Positions 16,917-27,157 of a stretch of 64,000 nt of DNA are shown in pieces. Origin of the DNA: Streptomyces sp. NBC_00670 (GTDB taxonomy: Bacteria > Actinomycetota > Actinomycetes > Streptomycetales > Streptomycetaceae). Both the position numbers and the translations under genes were made by a program. Location of the stretch: contig NZ_CP109017.1 of assembly GCF_036226765.1 (NCBI RefSeq), positions 1,751,501 through 1,815,500 of the forward strand, in the 5' to 3' direction. Under the pieces are notes generated by a model, which saw only the letters and a list, made by a program, of their open reading frames with translations, had not been told where the DNA came from and did not search any database. How positions within the stretch are numbered: the first letter of the stretch is position 1; each line of letters opens with the position of its first letter.

Positions 16917-19004
16917 GTGAGCACCAAGCCGACCACCACAGACCTCGAGTGGACCGAACTGGACCAGCGGGCCGTGGACACCGCCCGTGTCCTGGCCGCC
17001 GATGCCGTACAGAAGGTCGGAAACGGCCATCCGGGTACGGCGATGAGCCTGGCACCGGCCGCCTACACCCTCTTCCAGAAGGTGATGCGCCACGACCCGG
17101 CGGACGCCGACTGGGTGGGCCGCGACCGTTTCGTGCTGTCCGCCGGCCACTCGTCCCTGACCCTCTACATCCAGCTCTACCTCGCCGGCTTCGGCCTGGA
17201 GCTGGAGGACCTGCAGTCCTTCCGTACCTGGGGCTCCAGGACCCCCGGTCACCCGGAGTACGGCCACACGGTGGGCGTGGAGACCACGACCGGCCCGCTG
17301 GGCCAGGGTGTCGCCAACGCCGTCGGCATGGCGATGGCCGCCCGCTACGAGCGCGGTCTGTTCGACCCGGAGGCCGCCCAGGGCGACTCCCCCTTCGACC
17401 ACTTCATCTACTGCGTCGCCGGTGACGGCTGCCTCCAGGAGGGCATCTCCGCCGAGGCGTCCTCGCTGGCCGGGCACCAGAAGCTGGGCAATCTGATCCT
17501 GCTGTGGGACGACAACCACATCTCGATCGAGGGCGACACGGAGACCGCCGTCTCCGAGGACACCGCCAAGCGGTACGAGGCCTACGGCTGGCACGTGCAG
17601 CGGGTGGAGCCGAAGGAGAACGGCGACCTGGACCCGCAGGCGCTCTACGCGGCGATCCAGCGGGCCAGGGCCGTCACCGACCGGCCGTCCTTCATCGCGA
17701 TGCGCTCGATCATCGCCTGGCCGGCCCCGCACGCCCAGAACACCGAGGCCGCGCACGGCTCGGCGCTCGGCGCGGACGAGGTCGCGGCCACCAAGCGCGT
17801 CCTGGGCTTCGACCCGGAGAAGAGCTTCGAGGTCGCCGACGAGGTCCTCGCGCACACCCGCAAGGCGCTCGACCGGGGCACCGAGGCCAAGGCCGAGTGG
17901 GACAAGGGCTACCAGTCCTGGCGCGGCGCCAACCCGGAGCGGGCCGCCGACTACGACCGGATCGCCAAGGGCGAGCTGCCGGCCGGCTGGGAGGCCAAGC
18001 TGCCGGTGTTCGAGCCGGGTACGGGTGTCGCCACGCGTGCCGCCTCCGGCAAGGTGCTCCAGGCGCTCGGCGCGGTGATCCCGGAGCTGTGGGGCGGCTC
18101 CGCCGACCTCGCGGGTTCGAACAACACCACGATCGACAAGACCAGCTCCTTCCTCCCCAAGGGCAACCACCTGCCGGAGGCCGACCCGTACGGCCGCACG
18201 ATCCACTTCGGCATCCGCGAGCACTCCATGGCCGCGGAGATGAACGGCATCACGCTGCACGGCAACACGCGCGTCTACGGCGGCACGTTCCTCGTGTTCT
18301 CCGACTACATGCGCAACGCCGTGCGCCTCTCGGCGCTGATGCACCTGCCGGTGACGTACGTGTGGACGCACGACTCCATCGGTCTGGGCGAGGACGGCCC
18401 CACCCACCAGCCGGTCGAGCACCTGGCCTCGCTGCGCGCCATCCCGGGCCTGAACGTGGTCCGCCCGGCCGACGCCAACGAGACGGCGATCGCCTGGCGG
18501 GAGATCCTGCGCCGCTGGACGAAGGAGTTCGGCAAGGGCGCCCCGCACGGTCTGGCGCTGACCCGGCAGGGCGTGCCGACGTACGAGGCCAACGAGGACA
18601 CCGTGAAGGGCGGCTACGTCCTGTTCGAGGCCGAGGGCGGCGACGCGGAGGTCATCCTCATCGCGACCGGCTCCGAGGTGCATGTCGCGGTGGAGGCGCG
18701 GGAACGGCTTCAGTCGGAAGGTGTTCCGACCCGGGTGGTGTCCATGCCGTCGGTGGAGTGGTTCGAGGAGCAGGACCAGGGGTACCGGGACTCGGTGCTG
18801 CCCCCGTCCGTGAAGGCGCGGGTCGCCGTCGAGGCGGGGATCGGACTGACCTGGCACAAGTACGTCGGGGACGCCGGCCGCATCGTTTCGCTGGAGCACT
18901 TCGGCGCGTCCGCGGACGGCAAGGTGCTCTTCCGCGAGTTCGGCTTCACCGCCGAGAACGTGGCCGACCAGGCCCGGGAATCCCTCGCCGCCGTCCGGCG
19001 CTGA
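16917..19004 (+). CDS. tkt: Transketolase
   Basis: Transketolase moves two-carbon units in the non-oxidative pentose phosphate pathway, using thiamine diphosphate. The 695-residue product has [19 protein letters not shown] near residue 40, the ThDP motif [18 protein letters not shown] ... [11 protein letters not shown] (about 165-205) and the pyrimidine-domain residues [14 protein letters not shown]. It also has [19 protein letters not shown]. It opens an operon with tal (34-bp gap), zwf, opcA and pgl, coupling NADPH production to pentose recycling. Confidence 0.97.
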   Translation: MSTKPTTTDLEWTELDQRAVDTARVLAADAVQKVGNGHPGTAMSLAPAAYTLFQKVMRHDPADADWVGRDRFVLSAGHSSLTLYIQLYLAGFGLELEDLQSFRTWGSRTPGHPEYGHTVGVETTTGPLGQGVANAVGMAMAARYERGLFDPEAAQGDSPFDHFIYCVAGDGCLQEGISAEASSLAGHQKLGNLILLWDDNHISIEGDTETAVSEDTAKRYEAYGWHVQRVEPKENGDLDPQALYAAIQRARAVTDRPSFIAMRSIIAWPAPHAQNTEAAHGSALGADEVAATKRVLGFDPEKSFEVADEVLAHTRKALDRGTEAKAEWDKGYQSWRGANPERAADYDRIAKGELPAGWEAKLPVFEPGTGVATRAASGKVLQALGAVIPELWGGSADLAGSNNTTIDKTSSFLPKGNHLPEADPYGRTIHFGIREHSMAAEMNGITLHGNTRVYGGTFLVFSDYMRNAVRLSALMHLPVTYVWTHDSIGLGEDGPTHQPVEHLASLRAIPGLNVVRPADANETAIAWREILRRWTKEFGKGAPHGLALTRQGVPTYEANEDTVKGGYVLFEAEGGDAEVILIATGSEVHVAVEARERLQSEGVPTRVVSMPSVEWFEEQDQGYRDSVLPPSVKARVAVEAGIGLTWHKYVGDAGRIVSLEHFGASADGKVLFREFGFTAENVADQARESLAAVRR

Positions 19005-19038
19005 CGCTCATATACGACACGTAGGAGATGCATTTTCC

Positions 19039-20181
19039 ATGACAGACGCACTCAAGCGCCTCTCCGAGGAAGGCGTGGCGATCTGGCTGGACGACCTGTC
19101 GCGCAAGCGGATCACGTCCGGCAACCTCGCCGAGCTGATCGACCAGCAGCACGTCGTGGGCGTCACCACCAACCCGTCGATCTTCCAGAAGGCGATCTCG
19201 CAGGGCGACGGCTACGACCAGCAGCTCTCCGACCTCGCGTTCCGCAAGGTCACGGTCGAAGAGGCCATCCGCATGATCACGACGGCGGACGTCCGGGACG
19301 CCGCCGACATCCTGCGCCCGGTCTTCGACGCCACCGACGGCCAGGACGGCCGGGTCTCCATCGAGGTGGACCCGCGCCTGGCGCACAACACCAAGGCGAC
19401 GGTCGCCGAGGCCAAGCAGCTGGCCTGGCTGGTGGACCGCCCCAACACGCTCATCAAGATCCCGGCCACCCGGGCGGGCATCCCGGCGATCACCGAGACG
19501 CTCGGCCTCGGCATCAGCGTCAACGTCACGCTGATCTTCTCGCTGGAGCGCTACCGCGAGGTGATGGACGCCTACCTGGCCGGTCTGGAGAAGGCCAAGG
19601 AGCGCGGCCTGGACCTGTCGCAGATCCGTTCCGTGGCGTCCTTCTTCGTCTCCCGCGTGGACACCGAGATCGACAAGCGGATCGACGCGCAGGGCACCGA
19701 CGAGGCCAAGGCGCTGCGCGGCAAGGCCGGCCTGGCCAACGCCCGGCTCGCCTACCAGGCGTACGAGGAGGTGTTCGGCTCCGCCGACAATGGGACACCG
19801 CCCTCGGACCGCTGGGCGGCCCTGGAGAAGGCGGGCGCCCGCAAGCAGCGTCCGCTGTGGGCCTCCACCGGCGTCAAGGACAAGGCGTACAAGCAGACCC
19901 TGTACGTCGACGAGCTGGTCGCGCCCAACACGGTGAACACCATGCCGGAGGCCACGCTGCAGGCCACCGAGGAGAGCGGCGAGATCCGCGGCGACGCGGT
20001 GTCCGGCACCTACGAGCAGGCCCGTGCCGACATCGACGCGCTCGCGAAGATCGGCATCTCCTACGACGAGGTCGTCGAACTCCTGGAGAAGGAGGGCGTC
20101 GACAAGTTCGAGGGCGCCTGGAACGACCTGCTCAAGTCGACCGAGGCGGAGCTCAAGCGCCTCGCCCCTTCGGAGGGCTGA
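19039..20181 (+). CDS. tal: Transaldolase
   Basis: The 380-residue product is the longer actinobacterial (TalB/Pgi-like subclass) transaldolase, with [13 protein letters not shown] (41-53), the Schiff-base lysine K140 in NTLIKIPAT and the [15 protein letters not shown] motif. It exchanges dihydroxyacetone units between fructose 6-phosphate and erythrose 4-phosphate. Spacing to zwf is 4 bp, so translation is probably coupled. Confidence 0.96.
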   Translation: MTDALKRLSEEGVAIWLDDLSRKRITSGNLAELIDQQHVVGVTTNPSIFQKAISQGDGYDQQLSDLAFRKVTVEEAIRMITTADVRDAADILRPVFDATDGQDGRVSIEVDPRLAHNTKATVAEAKQLAWLVDRPNTLIKIPATRAGIPAITETLGLGISVNVTLIFSLERYREVMDAYLAGLEKAKERGLDLSQIRSVASFFVSRVDTEIDKRIDAQGTDEAKALRGKAGLANARLAYQAYEEVFGSADNGTPPSDRWAALEKAGARKQRPLWASTGVKDKAYKQTLYVDELVAPNTVNTMPEATLQATEESGEIRGDAVSGTYEQARADIDALAKIGISYDEVVELLEKEGVDKFEGAWNDLLKSTEAELKRLAPSEG

Positions 20182-20185
20182 CCCC

Positions 20186-21715
20186 TTGACCGCACACGGA
20201 GCCAACCCGCTCCGTGACGCCGCGGACCGACGGCTCCCGCGTATCGCGGGGCCGTCGGGCCTTGTCATTTTCGGCGTCACGGGGGATCTGTCGCGCAAGA
20301 AGCTGATGCCCGCCGTCTACGATCTGGCCAACCGCGGCCTGCTGCCGCCGGGCTTCTCCCTGGTCGGCTTCGCCCGCCGCGAGTGGGAGCACGAGGACTT
20401 CGCGCAGGTCGTGCACGACGCGGTGAAGGAGCACGCGCGCACGCCCTTCCGCGAGGAGGTCTGGCAGCAGCTCGTCCAGGGCATGCGGTTCGTCCAGGGC
20501 ACGTTCGACGACGACGAGGCGTTCGAGCGGCTGCGCGGCACGATCGAGGAACTGGACAAGGCGCAGGGCACGGGCGGCAACTTCGCCTTCTACCTGTCGG
20601 TGCCGCCGAAGTCGTTCCCGGTCGTCATCCAGCAGCTGAAGAAGCACGGCCTGGCCGACCAGTCGGGCGGCTCCTGGCGCCGCGCGGTGATCGAGAAGCC
20701 GTTCGGGCACGACCTCGCCTCCGCCGAGGAGCTCAACGGGATCGTGCACGAGGTGTTCGGTTCGGACCAGGTGTTCCGGATCGACCACTACCTGGGCAAG
20801 GAGACCGTCCAGAACATCCTGGCGCTGCGCTTCGCCAACCAGATGTTCGAACCGATCTGGAACCGGTCCTTCGTGGACCATGTGCAGATCACGATGGCCG
20901 AGGACATCGGCATCGGCGGCCGGGCCGGGTACTACGACGGCATCGGCGCCGCCCGTGACGTCATCCAGAACCATCTGCTGCAGCTGATGGCGCTGACCGC
21001 GATGGAGGAGCCCGCCTCCTTCGGCGCGGACGCGCTGGCGGCGGAGAAGACCAAGGTGCTCGGCGCCGTCCGGCTGCCCAAGGACCTCGGTCTGGACACC
21101 GTGCGCGGGCAGTACGCGGCCGGCTGGCAGGGCGGCGAGAAGGCGGTCGGCTACCTCCAGGAGGAGGGCATCGACCCCAACTCCAAGACCGACACCTACG
21201 CGGCGATAAAGCTCGGCATCGACAACCGCCGCTGGGCCGGGGTGCCGTTCTATCTGCGCACCGGCAAGCGGCTCGGCCGCCGGGTCACCGAGATCGCGGT
21301 GGTCTTCCAGCGGGCCCCGCACTCCCCGTTCGACACCACCGCCACCGAGGAGCTCGGCTCGAACGCCATCGTCATCCGGGTCCAGCCCGACGAGGGCGTC
21401 ACGGTCCGCTTCGGCTCCAAGGTGCCGGGCACGTCGATGGAGATCCGGGACGTGTCCATGGACTTCGCCTACGGCGAGTCCTTCACCGAGTCCAGCCCGG
21501 AGGCCTACGAGCGGCTCATCCTGGACGTCCTGCTCGGCGACGCCAACCTCTTCCCGCGCACGGAGGAGGTGGAGCTGTCCTGGAAGATCCTCGACCCGAT
21601 CGAGCGGTACTGGGACACCCACGGCACGCCCGCGCAGTACGCCTCGGGCACCTGGGGCCCCGCCGAGGCCGACGAGATGCTGGAGCGAGACGGACGGAGC
21701 TGGCGCCGGCCATGA
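20186..21715 (+). CDS. zwf: Glucose-6-phosphate 1-dehydrogenase
   Basis: Zwf performs the first, NADPH-forming step of the oxidative pentose phosphate pathway. The TTG start at 20186 is supported by GGAGGG about 9 nt upstream (inside the end of tal) and gives 509 residues, the family norm. Motifs are the nucleotide-binding GVTGDLSRKKLMPAVYDL near residue 30, the substrate site RIDHYLGKETVQN and the FYLRTGKRLGRR region. It overlaps opcA by 4 bp. Confidence 0.97.
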   Translation: MTAHGANPLRDAADRRLPRIAGPSGLVIFGVTGDLSRKKLMPAVYDLANRGLLPPGFSLVGFARREWEHEDFAQVVHDAVKEHARTPFREEVWQQLVQGMRFVQGTFDDDEAFERLRGTIEELDKAQGTGGNFAFYLSVPPKSFPVVIQQLKKHGLADQSGGSWRRAVIEKPFGHDLASAEELNGIVHEVFGSDQVFRIDHYLGKETVQNILALRFANQMFEPIWNRSFVDHVQITMAEDIGIGGRAGYYDGIGAARDVIQNHLLQLMALTAMEEPASFGADALAAEKTKVLGAVRLPKDLGLDTVRGQYAAGWQGGEKAVGYLQEEGIDPNSKTDTYAAIKLGIDNRRWAGVPFYLRTGKRLGRRVTEIAVVFQRAPHSPFDTTATEELGSNAIVIRVQPDEGVTVRFGSKVPGTSMEIRDVSMDFAYGESFTESSPEAYERLILDVLLGDANLFPRTEEVELSWKILDPIERYWDTHGTPAQYASGTWGPAEADEMLERDGRSWRRP

Positions 21716-22773
21716 AGATCGATCTCACCGACACCACGGCCAGCAAGATCAACAAGGCGCTGGTGCAGGGCCGCCGCGCGATCGGCACCCCGGCCGTCGG
21801 ACTGGTGCTCACCCTCGTCATCGTCACCGACGAGGAGAACGCCTACGACGCGCTGAAGGCCGCCGGCGAGGCCGCGCACGAGCACCCCTCGCGCACGCTG
21901 GTCGTCATCAAGCGCGTCTCGCGCACCCCCCGGGACCGCACCACGTCCCGGCTGGACGCGGAGGTCCGGCTCGGCGCGGAGGCGGGCACCGGCGAGACGG
22001 TGGTGCTGCGGCTGTACGGCGAGGTGGCCGACCACGCCCAGTCCGTGGTGCTGCCGCTGCTGCTGCCGGACGCGCCCGTCGTCGTCTGGTGGCCGGTCAA
22101 CGCGCCGCTCGATCCGGCCGGCGACCCGCTGGGCGCGCTCGCCCAGCGCCGGGTCACCGACACCTACGCCGCCGAGGAGCCGGTCCGCGAGCTGACCGCC
22201 CGCGCCGACGCCTACACGCCCGGCGACACCGACCTGTCCTGGACCCGGATCACGCCCTGGCGCTCCATGCTGGCGGCCGCCCTGGACCAGGTCGCCTGCG
22301 AGGTGCAGGCGGTCGAGGTGGAGGGCGAGGAGTCCAACCCGAGCTGCGAGCTGCTGGCCATGTGGCTCGCGGACCGGCTGGCCGTGCCGGTGCGGCGCTC
22401 CTCGTCCGGCGGCCCCGGGCTCACGGCGGTCCGGATGTCCACCGACTGCGGCCCGATCACCCTGGACCGCGCCGACGGCCGGCTGGCCACCCTCACCATC
22501 GAGGGCCAGCCGGAGCGGGCGGTGGCGCTCAAGCGCCGTGACACCGCCGAGCTGATCGCGGAGGAGCTGCGCCGGCTCGACCCGGACGACACGTACGCGT
22601 CCGCGCTGCGGTTCGGCGTGGAGCGGCTGCACGCGGGGAACGCGGGGGCGGCGGACGCGGCGTGGGCGGCGGCGGAGAAGGCCGCGGGGGGTGCGCCTTC
22701 CGAGGAAGGTGCGCCTGCCGAGGGGGCCGCCGACTCCACCGAGTCCGCGGAGAAGGAGGCGGCCGCCAAGTGA
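21712..22773 (+). CDS. opcA: OpcA, glucose-6-phosphate dehydrogenase assembly protein
   Basis: OpcA is required for assembly or redox activation of Zwf in cyanobacteria and actinobacteria. The 353-residue product has the family N-terminus MKIDLTDTTASKINKAL, then LVIVTDEENAYDALKAA and the central VVVWWPVNAPLDPAGDPLG. The last ~50 residues are an Ala/Glu/Pro-rich low-complexity tail. It overlaps both zwf and pgl by 4 bp, so the three are translationally coupled. Confidence 0.95.
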   Translation: MKIDLTDTTASKINKALVQGRRAIGTPAVGLVLTLVIVTDEENAYDALKAAGEAAHEHPSRTLVVIKRVSRTPRDRTTSRLDAEVRLGAEAGTGETVVLRLYGEVADHAQSVVLPLLLPDAPVVVWWPVNAPLDPAGDPLGALAQRRVTDTYAAEEPVRELTARADAYTPGDTDLSWTRITPWRSMLAAALDQVACEVQAVEVEGEESNPSCELLAMWLADRLAVPVRRSSSGGPGLTAVRMSTDCGPITLDRADGRLATLTIEGQPERAVALKRRDTAELIAEELRRLDPDDTYASALRFGVERLHAGNAGAADAAWAAAEKAAGGAPSEEGAPAEGAADSTESAEKEAAAK

Positions 22774-23552
22774 GTACGCCCCAGCTCGTCGTCCACCGCG
22801 ACAAGGAACTGATGGCCCAGGCCGCCGCCGCTCGGCTGATCACCAAGATCGTCGACGCCCAGGCCTCCACAGGCCACGCCTCCGTCGTGCTGACCGGCGG
22901 ACGCAACGGCAACGGCCTGCTGGCCGCGCTCGCCGCCGCGCCCGCACGGGACGCGATCGACTGGGGGCGCCTGGACCTGTGGTGGGGCGACGAGCGGTTC
23001 CTGCCCGAGGGCGACCCCGAGCGCAACGTCACCCAGGCGCGCGAGGCGCTCCTCGACGCGGTGCCGCTGGATCCGGAGCGGGTGCACGCCATGCCCGCCT
23101 CCGACGGACCGTACGGCTCGGACGTGGAGGCGGCGGCCGAGGGGTACGCGGCGGAGCTGGCCCGGGCCGCCGGGCCGGGTGACCACGGTGGGGTGCCGGC
23201 GTTCGACGTGCTGATGCTGGGCGTCGGGCCCGACACGCATGTCGCCTCGCTGTTCCCGGAGCTGCCGGCGGTGCGGGAGACGTCGCGGACGGTGGTGGGG
23301 GTGCATGGTGCGCCGAAGCCGCCGCCGGTGCGGGTGTCGCTGACGTTGCCGGCGATCCGTGCGGCGCGTGAGGTGTGGTTGCTGGCGGCGGGGGAGGACA
23401 AGGCGGGGGCGGTGAAGATCGCGCTGTCCGGCGCGGGCGAGATCCAGGCGCCGGCGGCGGGCGCGTACGGGCGCGCCAGGACCCTGTGGCTCCTGGACGC
23501 GGCAGCGGCATCCCAGCTCCCCCACGCCCTGTACCCCCCGGCGTCGGCGTAG
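22770..23552 (+). CDS. pgl: 6-phosphogluconolactonase
   Basis: Pgl hydrolyses 6-phosphogluconolactone, the Zwf product. The 260-residue product starts at GTG 22770 inside the opcA stop. It shows the NagB/Pgl fold motifs VVLTGGRNGNGLLAAL, LWWGDERFLPEGDPERN, LMLGVGPDTHVASLFP and VSLTLPAIRAAREVWLL. It is the last gene of the tkt operon and ends 6 bp before the large palindrome of repeat copy B. Confidence 0.96.
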   Translation: MSTPQLVVHRDKELMAQAAAARLITKIVDAQASTGHASVVLTGGRNGNGLLAALAAAPARDAIDWGRLDLWWGDERFLPEGDPERNVTQAREALLDAVPLDPERVHAMPASDGPYGSDVEAAAEGYAAELARAAGPGDHGGVPAFDVLMLGVGPDTHVASLFPELPAVRETSRTVVGVHGAPKPPPVRVSLTLPAIRAAREVWLLAAGEDKAGAVKIALSGAGEIQAPAAGAYGRARTLWLLDAAAASQLPHALYPPASA

Positions 23553-23558
23553 GGAGGG

Positions 23559-23598
23559 GCAGTTCCCCGCGCCCCTATATAGGGGCGCGGGGAACTGC
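23559..23598. terminator. 40-bp perfect palindrome between convergent pgl and pgi
   Basis: The 40 bases 23559-23598 are a perfect inverted repeat centred on TATA (78/79), with arms starting GCAGTTCCCCGCGCCCC. It forms a very stable cruciform or hairpin in either transcript and most likely terminates both pgl and pgi. It is the left part of repeat copy B. Confidence 0.85.
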
Positions 23599-23689
23599 GC
23601 GAAAACGGGGCGAAGCCCCGTGCCGGGGTCCAAGGGGCGGAGCCCCTTGAAGGGACGGGAAGGGTAGGGGCGGCGGGGGCGAAAAACTG
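23559..23689. repeat. GC-rich intergenic palindromic repeat, copy B
   Basis: Copy B contains the 40-bp palindrome, followed by the hairpins ACGGGGC-GAA-GCCCCGT and AAGGGGC-GGA-GCCCCTT and the tail GGGTAGGGGCGGCGGGGGCG. From 23571 onward it is nearly identical to copy A at 13804-13914, including the tail, which indicates recent duplication or strong homogenisation. Confidence 0.85.
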
Positions 23690-23690
23690 C

Positions 23691-25343
23691 CTACCGCCCG
23701 CGCAGCGCCCGGTACTTGGCGACCAGCGCGCGGCTGGACGCGTCCAGGCCCGCCACCTCCGCCCCCTCCGTCAGTGCCGGCTCCACCCGCTTCGCCAGCA
23801 CCTTCCCCAACTCGACCCCCCACTGGTCGAACGAGTCGATGTTCCACACCGCCCCCTGCACGAACACCTTGTGTTCGTACAGCGCGATGAGCTGCCCCAG
23901 CACGGACGGCGTCAACTCCCGCGCGAGGATCGTCGTCGTCGGGTGATTGCCCCGGAACGTCCGCGGCGCGACCTGCTCCTCCGGCACGCCCTCCCCCCGC
24001 ACCTCCTCCGCCGTCTTCCCGAACGCCAACGCCTGCGTCTGCGCGAAGAAGTTCGCCATCAGCAGGTCGTGCTGCGCCTTCAGCTCCTCGCTCAGCTCCG
24101 CCACCGGCTCGGCGAAGCCGATGAAGTCGGCGGGGATGAGCTTCGTCCCCTGGTGGATCAACTGGTAGTAGGCGTGCTGCCCGTTCGTGCCGGGCGTCCC
24201 CCACACCACGGGCCCCGTCTCCCACTCCACCGGCCGCCCGTCCCGGTCCACGGACTTGCCGTTGGACTCCATGTCGAGCTGCTGGAGGTAAGCCGTGAAC
24301 CGCGAGAGATAGTGCGAGTAGGGCAGCACCGCGTGCGACTGCGCGCCATGGAAGTTGCCGTACCAGACCCCCAACAGCCCAAGAAGCAACGGCACATTGG
24401 ACTCGGCCGGAGCCGTACGGAAGTGCTCGTCGACCAGCCGGAAACCGTCCAGCATCTCGCGGAACCGGTCGGGACCGATCGCGATCATCAAGGACAGGCC
24501 GATCGCCGAGTCGTACGAGTACCGCCCGCCGACCCAGTCCCAGAACTCGAACATGTTGGCGGTGTCGATGCCGAAGTCGGCGACCTTCTCCGCGTTCGTC
24601 GACAGCGCCACGAAGTGCTTGGCGACGGCGTCCTGACCGGCCTTCAGCTCGCCCAGCAGCCAGTTGCGGGCGGAGGTGGCGTTGGTGATCGTCTCGATGG
24701 TGGTGAACGTCTTGGAGGCGATGATGAACAGCGTCTCGGCGGCGTCCAGGTCGCGGGTGGCCTCGTGCAGGTCCGCGCCGTCGACGTTCGACACGAACCG
24801 GACGGTGAGCCCCCGGTCGGTGAACGCGCGCAGCGCCTCGTACGCCATCGCCGGGCCCAGGTCGGAGCCGCCGATGCCGATGTTGACGACGTTCCGGATG
24901 CGCCGACCGGTGTGCCCGGTCCACTCCCCCGAGCGGACCCGCCCGGCGAAGTCGGCCATCTTGTCGAGGACGGCGTGCACGGCCGGGACGACGTTCTCGC
25001 CGTCGACCTCGATCACCGCGTCGCGCGGGGCGCGCAGCGCGGTGTGCAGGACGGCCCGGTTCTCCGTGGTGTTGATGCGCTCGCCGCGGAACATGGCGTC
25101 CCGCAGCCCGAACACGTCGGTGGCGGCGGCCAGCTCGCGCAGCAGCCGCAGGGTGTCGTCGGTGACGAGCTGCTTGGAGTAGTCGACGTAGAGGTCGCCG
25201 ACCTGGAGGGTGTAGCCGGTACCGCGCGCGGGGTCGGCCTCGAACAGCTCCCGCAGGTGGGTGCCGGCCAGTTCCTCGCGGTGCGCGGCCAGCGCGGACC
25301 ACTCGGGCGTGCGGTCGGGCCGGGTACGGCTGTCTGCGTTCAT
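23691..25343 (-). CDS. pgi: Glucose-6-phosphate isomerase
   Basis: Pgi interconverts glucose 6-phosphate and fructose 6-phosphate, linking the pentose phosphate operon to glycolysis. The 550-residue product has the two SIS-type signatures [16 protein letters not shown] (about 148-163) and the C-terminal [19 protein letters not shown]. Catalytic residues lie in [18 protein letters not shown]. It is convergent with pgl and the palindromic element separates the stops. Confidence 0.97.
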   Translation of the reverse strand: MNADSRTRPDRTPEWSALAAHREELAGTHLRELFEADPARGTGYTLQVGDLYVDYSKQLVTDDTLRLLRELAAATDVFGLRDAMFRGERINTTENRAVLHTALRAPRDAVIEVDGENVVPAVHAVLDKMADFAGRVRSGEWTGHTGRRIRNVVNIGIGGSDLGPAMAYEALRAFTDRGLTVRFVSNVDGADLHEATRDLDAAETLFIIASKTFTTIETITNATSARNWLLGELKAGQDAVAKHFVALSTNAEKVADFGIDTANMFEFWDWVGGRYSYDSAIGLSLMIAIGPDRFREMLDGFRLVDEHFRTAPAESNVPLLLGLLGVWYGNFHGAQSHAVLPYSHYLSRFTAYLQQLDMESNGKSVDRDGRPVEWETGPVVWGTPGTNGQHAYYQLIHQGTKLIPADFIGFAEPVAELSEELKAQHDLLMANFFAQTQALAFGKTAEEVRGEGVPEEQVAPRTFRGNHPTTTILARELTPSVLGQLIALYEHKVFVQGAVWNIDSFDQWGVELGKVLAKRVEPALTEGAEVAGLDASSRALVAKYRALRGR

Positions 25344-25476
25344 CTCGGACTTCCGCCTTCTTCCTTGCCTTGCCTGTGCGTGCTGTGCCCCGCTGCCGGT
25401 CCCAACCTAATTGATCAGGGCATGCGAACGGGCCACGACGCCGTCACCGACGGGCGTGCGGCTCGTGAGAAGACTG

Positions 25477-25506
25477 CGGCCAGACACCTTCGCAGGTGTC
25501 TGGCCG
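25477..25506 (-). terminator. Hairpin terminator downstream of rbpA
   Basis: Perfect 13-bp arms (CGGCCAGACACCT, 25477-25489; complement 25494-25506) surround a TCGC loop. It lies 11 bp after the rbpA stop, between rbpA and the pgi start, so it probably terminates rbpA and insulates pgi. Confidence 0.85.
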
Positions 25507-25516
25507 TGTCGTCGCC

Positions 25517-25852
25517 CTAGATCTCGCCCCGCAGCTTCGCGAGCGCCTCCGCGAGGATCGCCTCGCCGTCCGCGTCGCTGCGCCGCTCCCGTACGTAGGC
25601 GAGGTGCGTCTTGTACGGTTCCGTGCGCGGGGGGTCCGGCGGGTTGTCCCGGTCCTGTCCGGCGGGGAAGCCGCAGCGCGGGCAGTCCCAGGTGTCGGGG
25701 ACCTGCGCGTCGCTGGCGAAGCTCGGCTGCGTCTCGTGCCCGTTGGAGCACCAGAAGGAGATGCGCAGACGCGGCGCGGATTCGCCGCGCTCGGCCTCGC
25801 CCATCGGGCCGGCCCCGACCCGGCTTCCTCGGATCGCGTTGCCACTTGCCAC
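25517..25852 (-). CDS. rbpA: RNA polymerase-binding protein RbpA family
   Basis: RbpA binds group 1/2 sigma factors and RNA polymerase, stabilises open complexes and influences rifampicin response. The 111-residue product has the RbpA core with zinc ligands Cys35, His39, Cys57 and Cys60 (FWCSNGH ... DCPRCGFP) and the basic linker. The C-terminal sigma-interaction domain is RTEPYKTHLAYVRERRSDADGEAILAEALAKLRGEI-like (positions about 76-111). GTG 25852 has an AGGGAG site upstream. Streptomycetes also have a paralogue, so this may be that copy. Confidence 0.9.
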   Translation of the reverse strand: MASGNAIRGSRVGAGPMGEAERGESAPRLRISFWCSNGHETQPSFASDAQVPDTWDCPRCGFPAGQDRDNPPDPPRTEPYKTHLAYVRERRSDADGEAILAEALAKLRGEI

Positions 25853-25879
25853 GGTCGTAACTCCCTGCGTGATGGTGCC

Positions 25880-25906
25880 GCGAAGCGAGTCGGCGTTCCG
25901 CTTCGC
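25880..25906. promoter_or_regulatory. Inverted repeat in the rbpA leader
   Basis: GCGAAGCG (25880-25887) and CGCTTCGC (25899-25906) form perfect 8-bp arms around an 11-nt loop, 28 bp upstream of the rbpA start. It could be an operator or an RNA hairpin in the leader; there is no further evidence. Confidence 0.4.
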
Positions 25907-26022
25907 TGCGAGCGCCTCAGTCTACGTAAGGCCCAACGCGCGTCCAGTGAGGGGAGTTACCCCCGGCCCCGGACGCAACCCCATGATAGGCCGCGTCCCA
26001 AGGGCTGGTCGTGGGCTCCGGA

Positions 26023-26259
26023 CTAGTGATTGCCCTTCATCACCAGACCGAGGACGACAATGCACGCGAACCACAGCAGACCGACCACGACGGTGATGCG
26101 GTCCAGGTTGCGCTCGGCGACCGAGGAGCCGCCGACGGACGACTGCATGCCGCCACCGAACATGTCGGAGAGACCGCCGCCCTTCCCCTTGTGCATCAGC
26201 ACCAGCAGCATCAGCAGCAGGCTGAACACGATCAGGGCGATTGAGAACCCCAGAACCAC
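26023..26259 (-). CDS. secG: SecG, preprotein translocase subunit
   Basis: SecG is the small non-essential subunit of the SecYEG channel. The 78-residue product has two membrane helices (about 3-22 and 53-73) joined by the conserved LMHKGKGGGLSDMFGGG loop. Its position downstream of tpiA is typical of actinobacteria; 115 bp separate them and contain a long hairpin. Confidence 0.93.
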   Translation of the reverse strand: MVLGFSIALIVFSLLLMLLVLMHKGKGGGLSDMFGGGMQSSVGGSSVAERNLDRITVVVGLLWFACIVVLGLVMKGNH

Positions 26260-26293
26260 GGCTGGACCAACTTCCTCGGATGCGGATGAACGA

Positions 26294-26342
26294 CGGGGGC
26301 CGGTGGCCGTGCGGCACGGCGCACGGTGGCCACTGGCCCCCG
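26294..26342 (-). terminator. Hairpin between tpiA and secG
   Basis: Arms of 15 bp (26294-26308 and 26328-26342) pair with one G-U. They could terminate or attenuate transcription after tpiA, so secG may be expressed at a different level from the glycolytic genes. Confidence 0.55.
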
Positions 26343-26374
26343 CAAGGGTACGACGGATCGCCGCTAGGGCGTAC

Positions 26375-27151
26375 TCACTGGTCGCGGAAGCGCACGATCT
26401 TGACGAACTCGTCGGCGTCCAGGGAGGCCCCGCCGACCAGAGCGCCGTCGATGTCGGGCTTCGCCATGATCTCGGCGACGTTGCCCGACTTCACCGAGCC
26501 GCCGTACTGGATGCGCACCTGGTCGGCCAGCTCCTGCGAGTACAGCTCGGCCAGCTTGCCCCGGATCGCGGCGCAGACCTCCTGGGCGTCGTCGGCGCCG
26601 CAGACCTTGCCGGTGCCGATGGCCCAGACGGGCTCGTAGGCGATGACGATCGTGCCGGCCTGCTCGGCGGGGACGTCCTTGAGACCGCCCTCGACCTGAG
26701 CGAGCGTGTGCGTGACGTGGTTGCCCGCCTCCCGCACGTCGAGCTCCTCGCCGACGCACAGGATCGGGGTGAGGCCGTGCTTGAAGGCCGCCTTCACCTT
26801 GGCGTTGACGATCTCGTCGGTCTCGGCGTGGTACTGCCGGCGCTCGGAGTGGCCGACGGCCACGTAGGTGCACTTCAGCTTGGCGAGCAGCGGGCCGGAG
26901 ATCTCGCCGGTGTAGGCGCCGGAGTCGTGCGCGGAGATGTCCTGGGCGCCGTACTTGATCTTGAGGTTGTCGCCCTCGACCATGGTCTGCACCGAGCGCA
27001 GGTCGGTGAAGGGGGGCAGGACGGCGACCTCGACGGCGTCGTAGTCCTTGTCGGCCAGGGCGAAGACGAGCTTCTGGACGTGCGCGATGGCCTCGAGGTG
27101 GTTGAGGTTCATCTTCCAGTTGCCCGCCATCAGCGGCGTGCGAGTGGTCAT
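26375..27151 (-). CDS. tpiA: Triosephosphate isomerase
   Basis: TpiA interconverts dihydroxyacetone phosphate and glyceraldehyde 3-phosphate. The 258-residue product has all catalytic residues: Lys13 in GNWKMN, His101 in VGHSERR and Glu173 in [11 protein letters not shown]. It also has the phosphate loop IQYGGSVK. It follows pgk with a 6-bp gap and is presumably co-transcribed. Confidence 0.98.
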   Translation of the reverse strand: MTTRTPLMAGNWKMNLNHLEAIAHVQKLVFALADKDYDAVEVAVLPPFTDLRSVQTMVEGDNLKIKYGAQDISAHDSGAYTGEISGPLLAKLKCTYVAVGHSERRQYHAETDEIVNAKVKAAFKHGLTPILCVGEELDVREAGNHVTHTLAQVEGGLKDVPAEQAGTIVIAYEPVWAIGTGKVCGADDAQEVCAAIRGKLAELYSQELADQVRIQYGGSVKSGNVAEIMAKPDIDGALVGGASLDADEFVKIVRFRDQ

Positions 27152-27157
27152 ACGGGG

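Noticed and set aside
15630..18899. 1089-codon minus-strand frame extending ctaB upstream
   Set aside because: Only the last 315 codons (from GTG 16577) encode a recognisable protein; the upstream part is antisense to tkt and would cross the divergent promoter.
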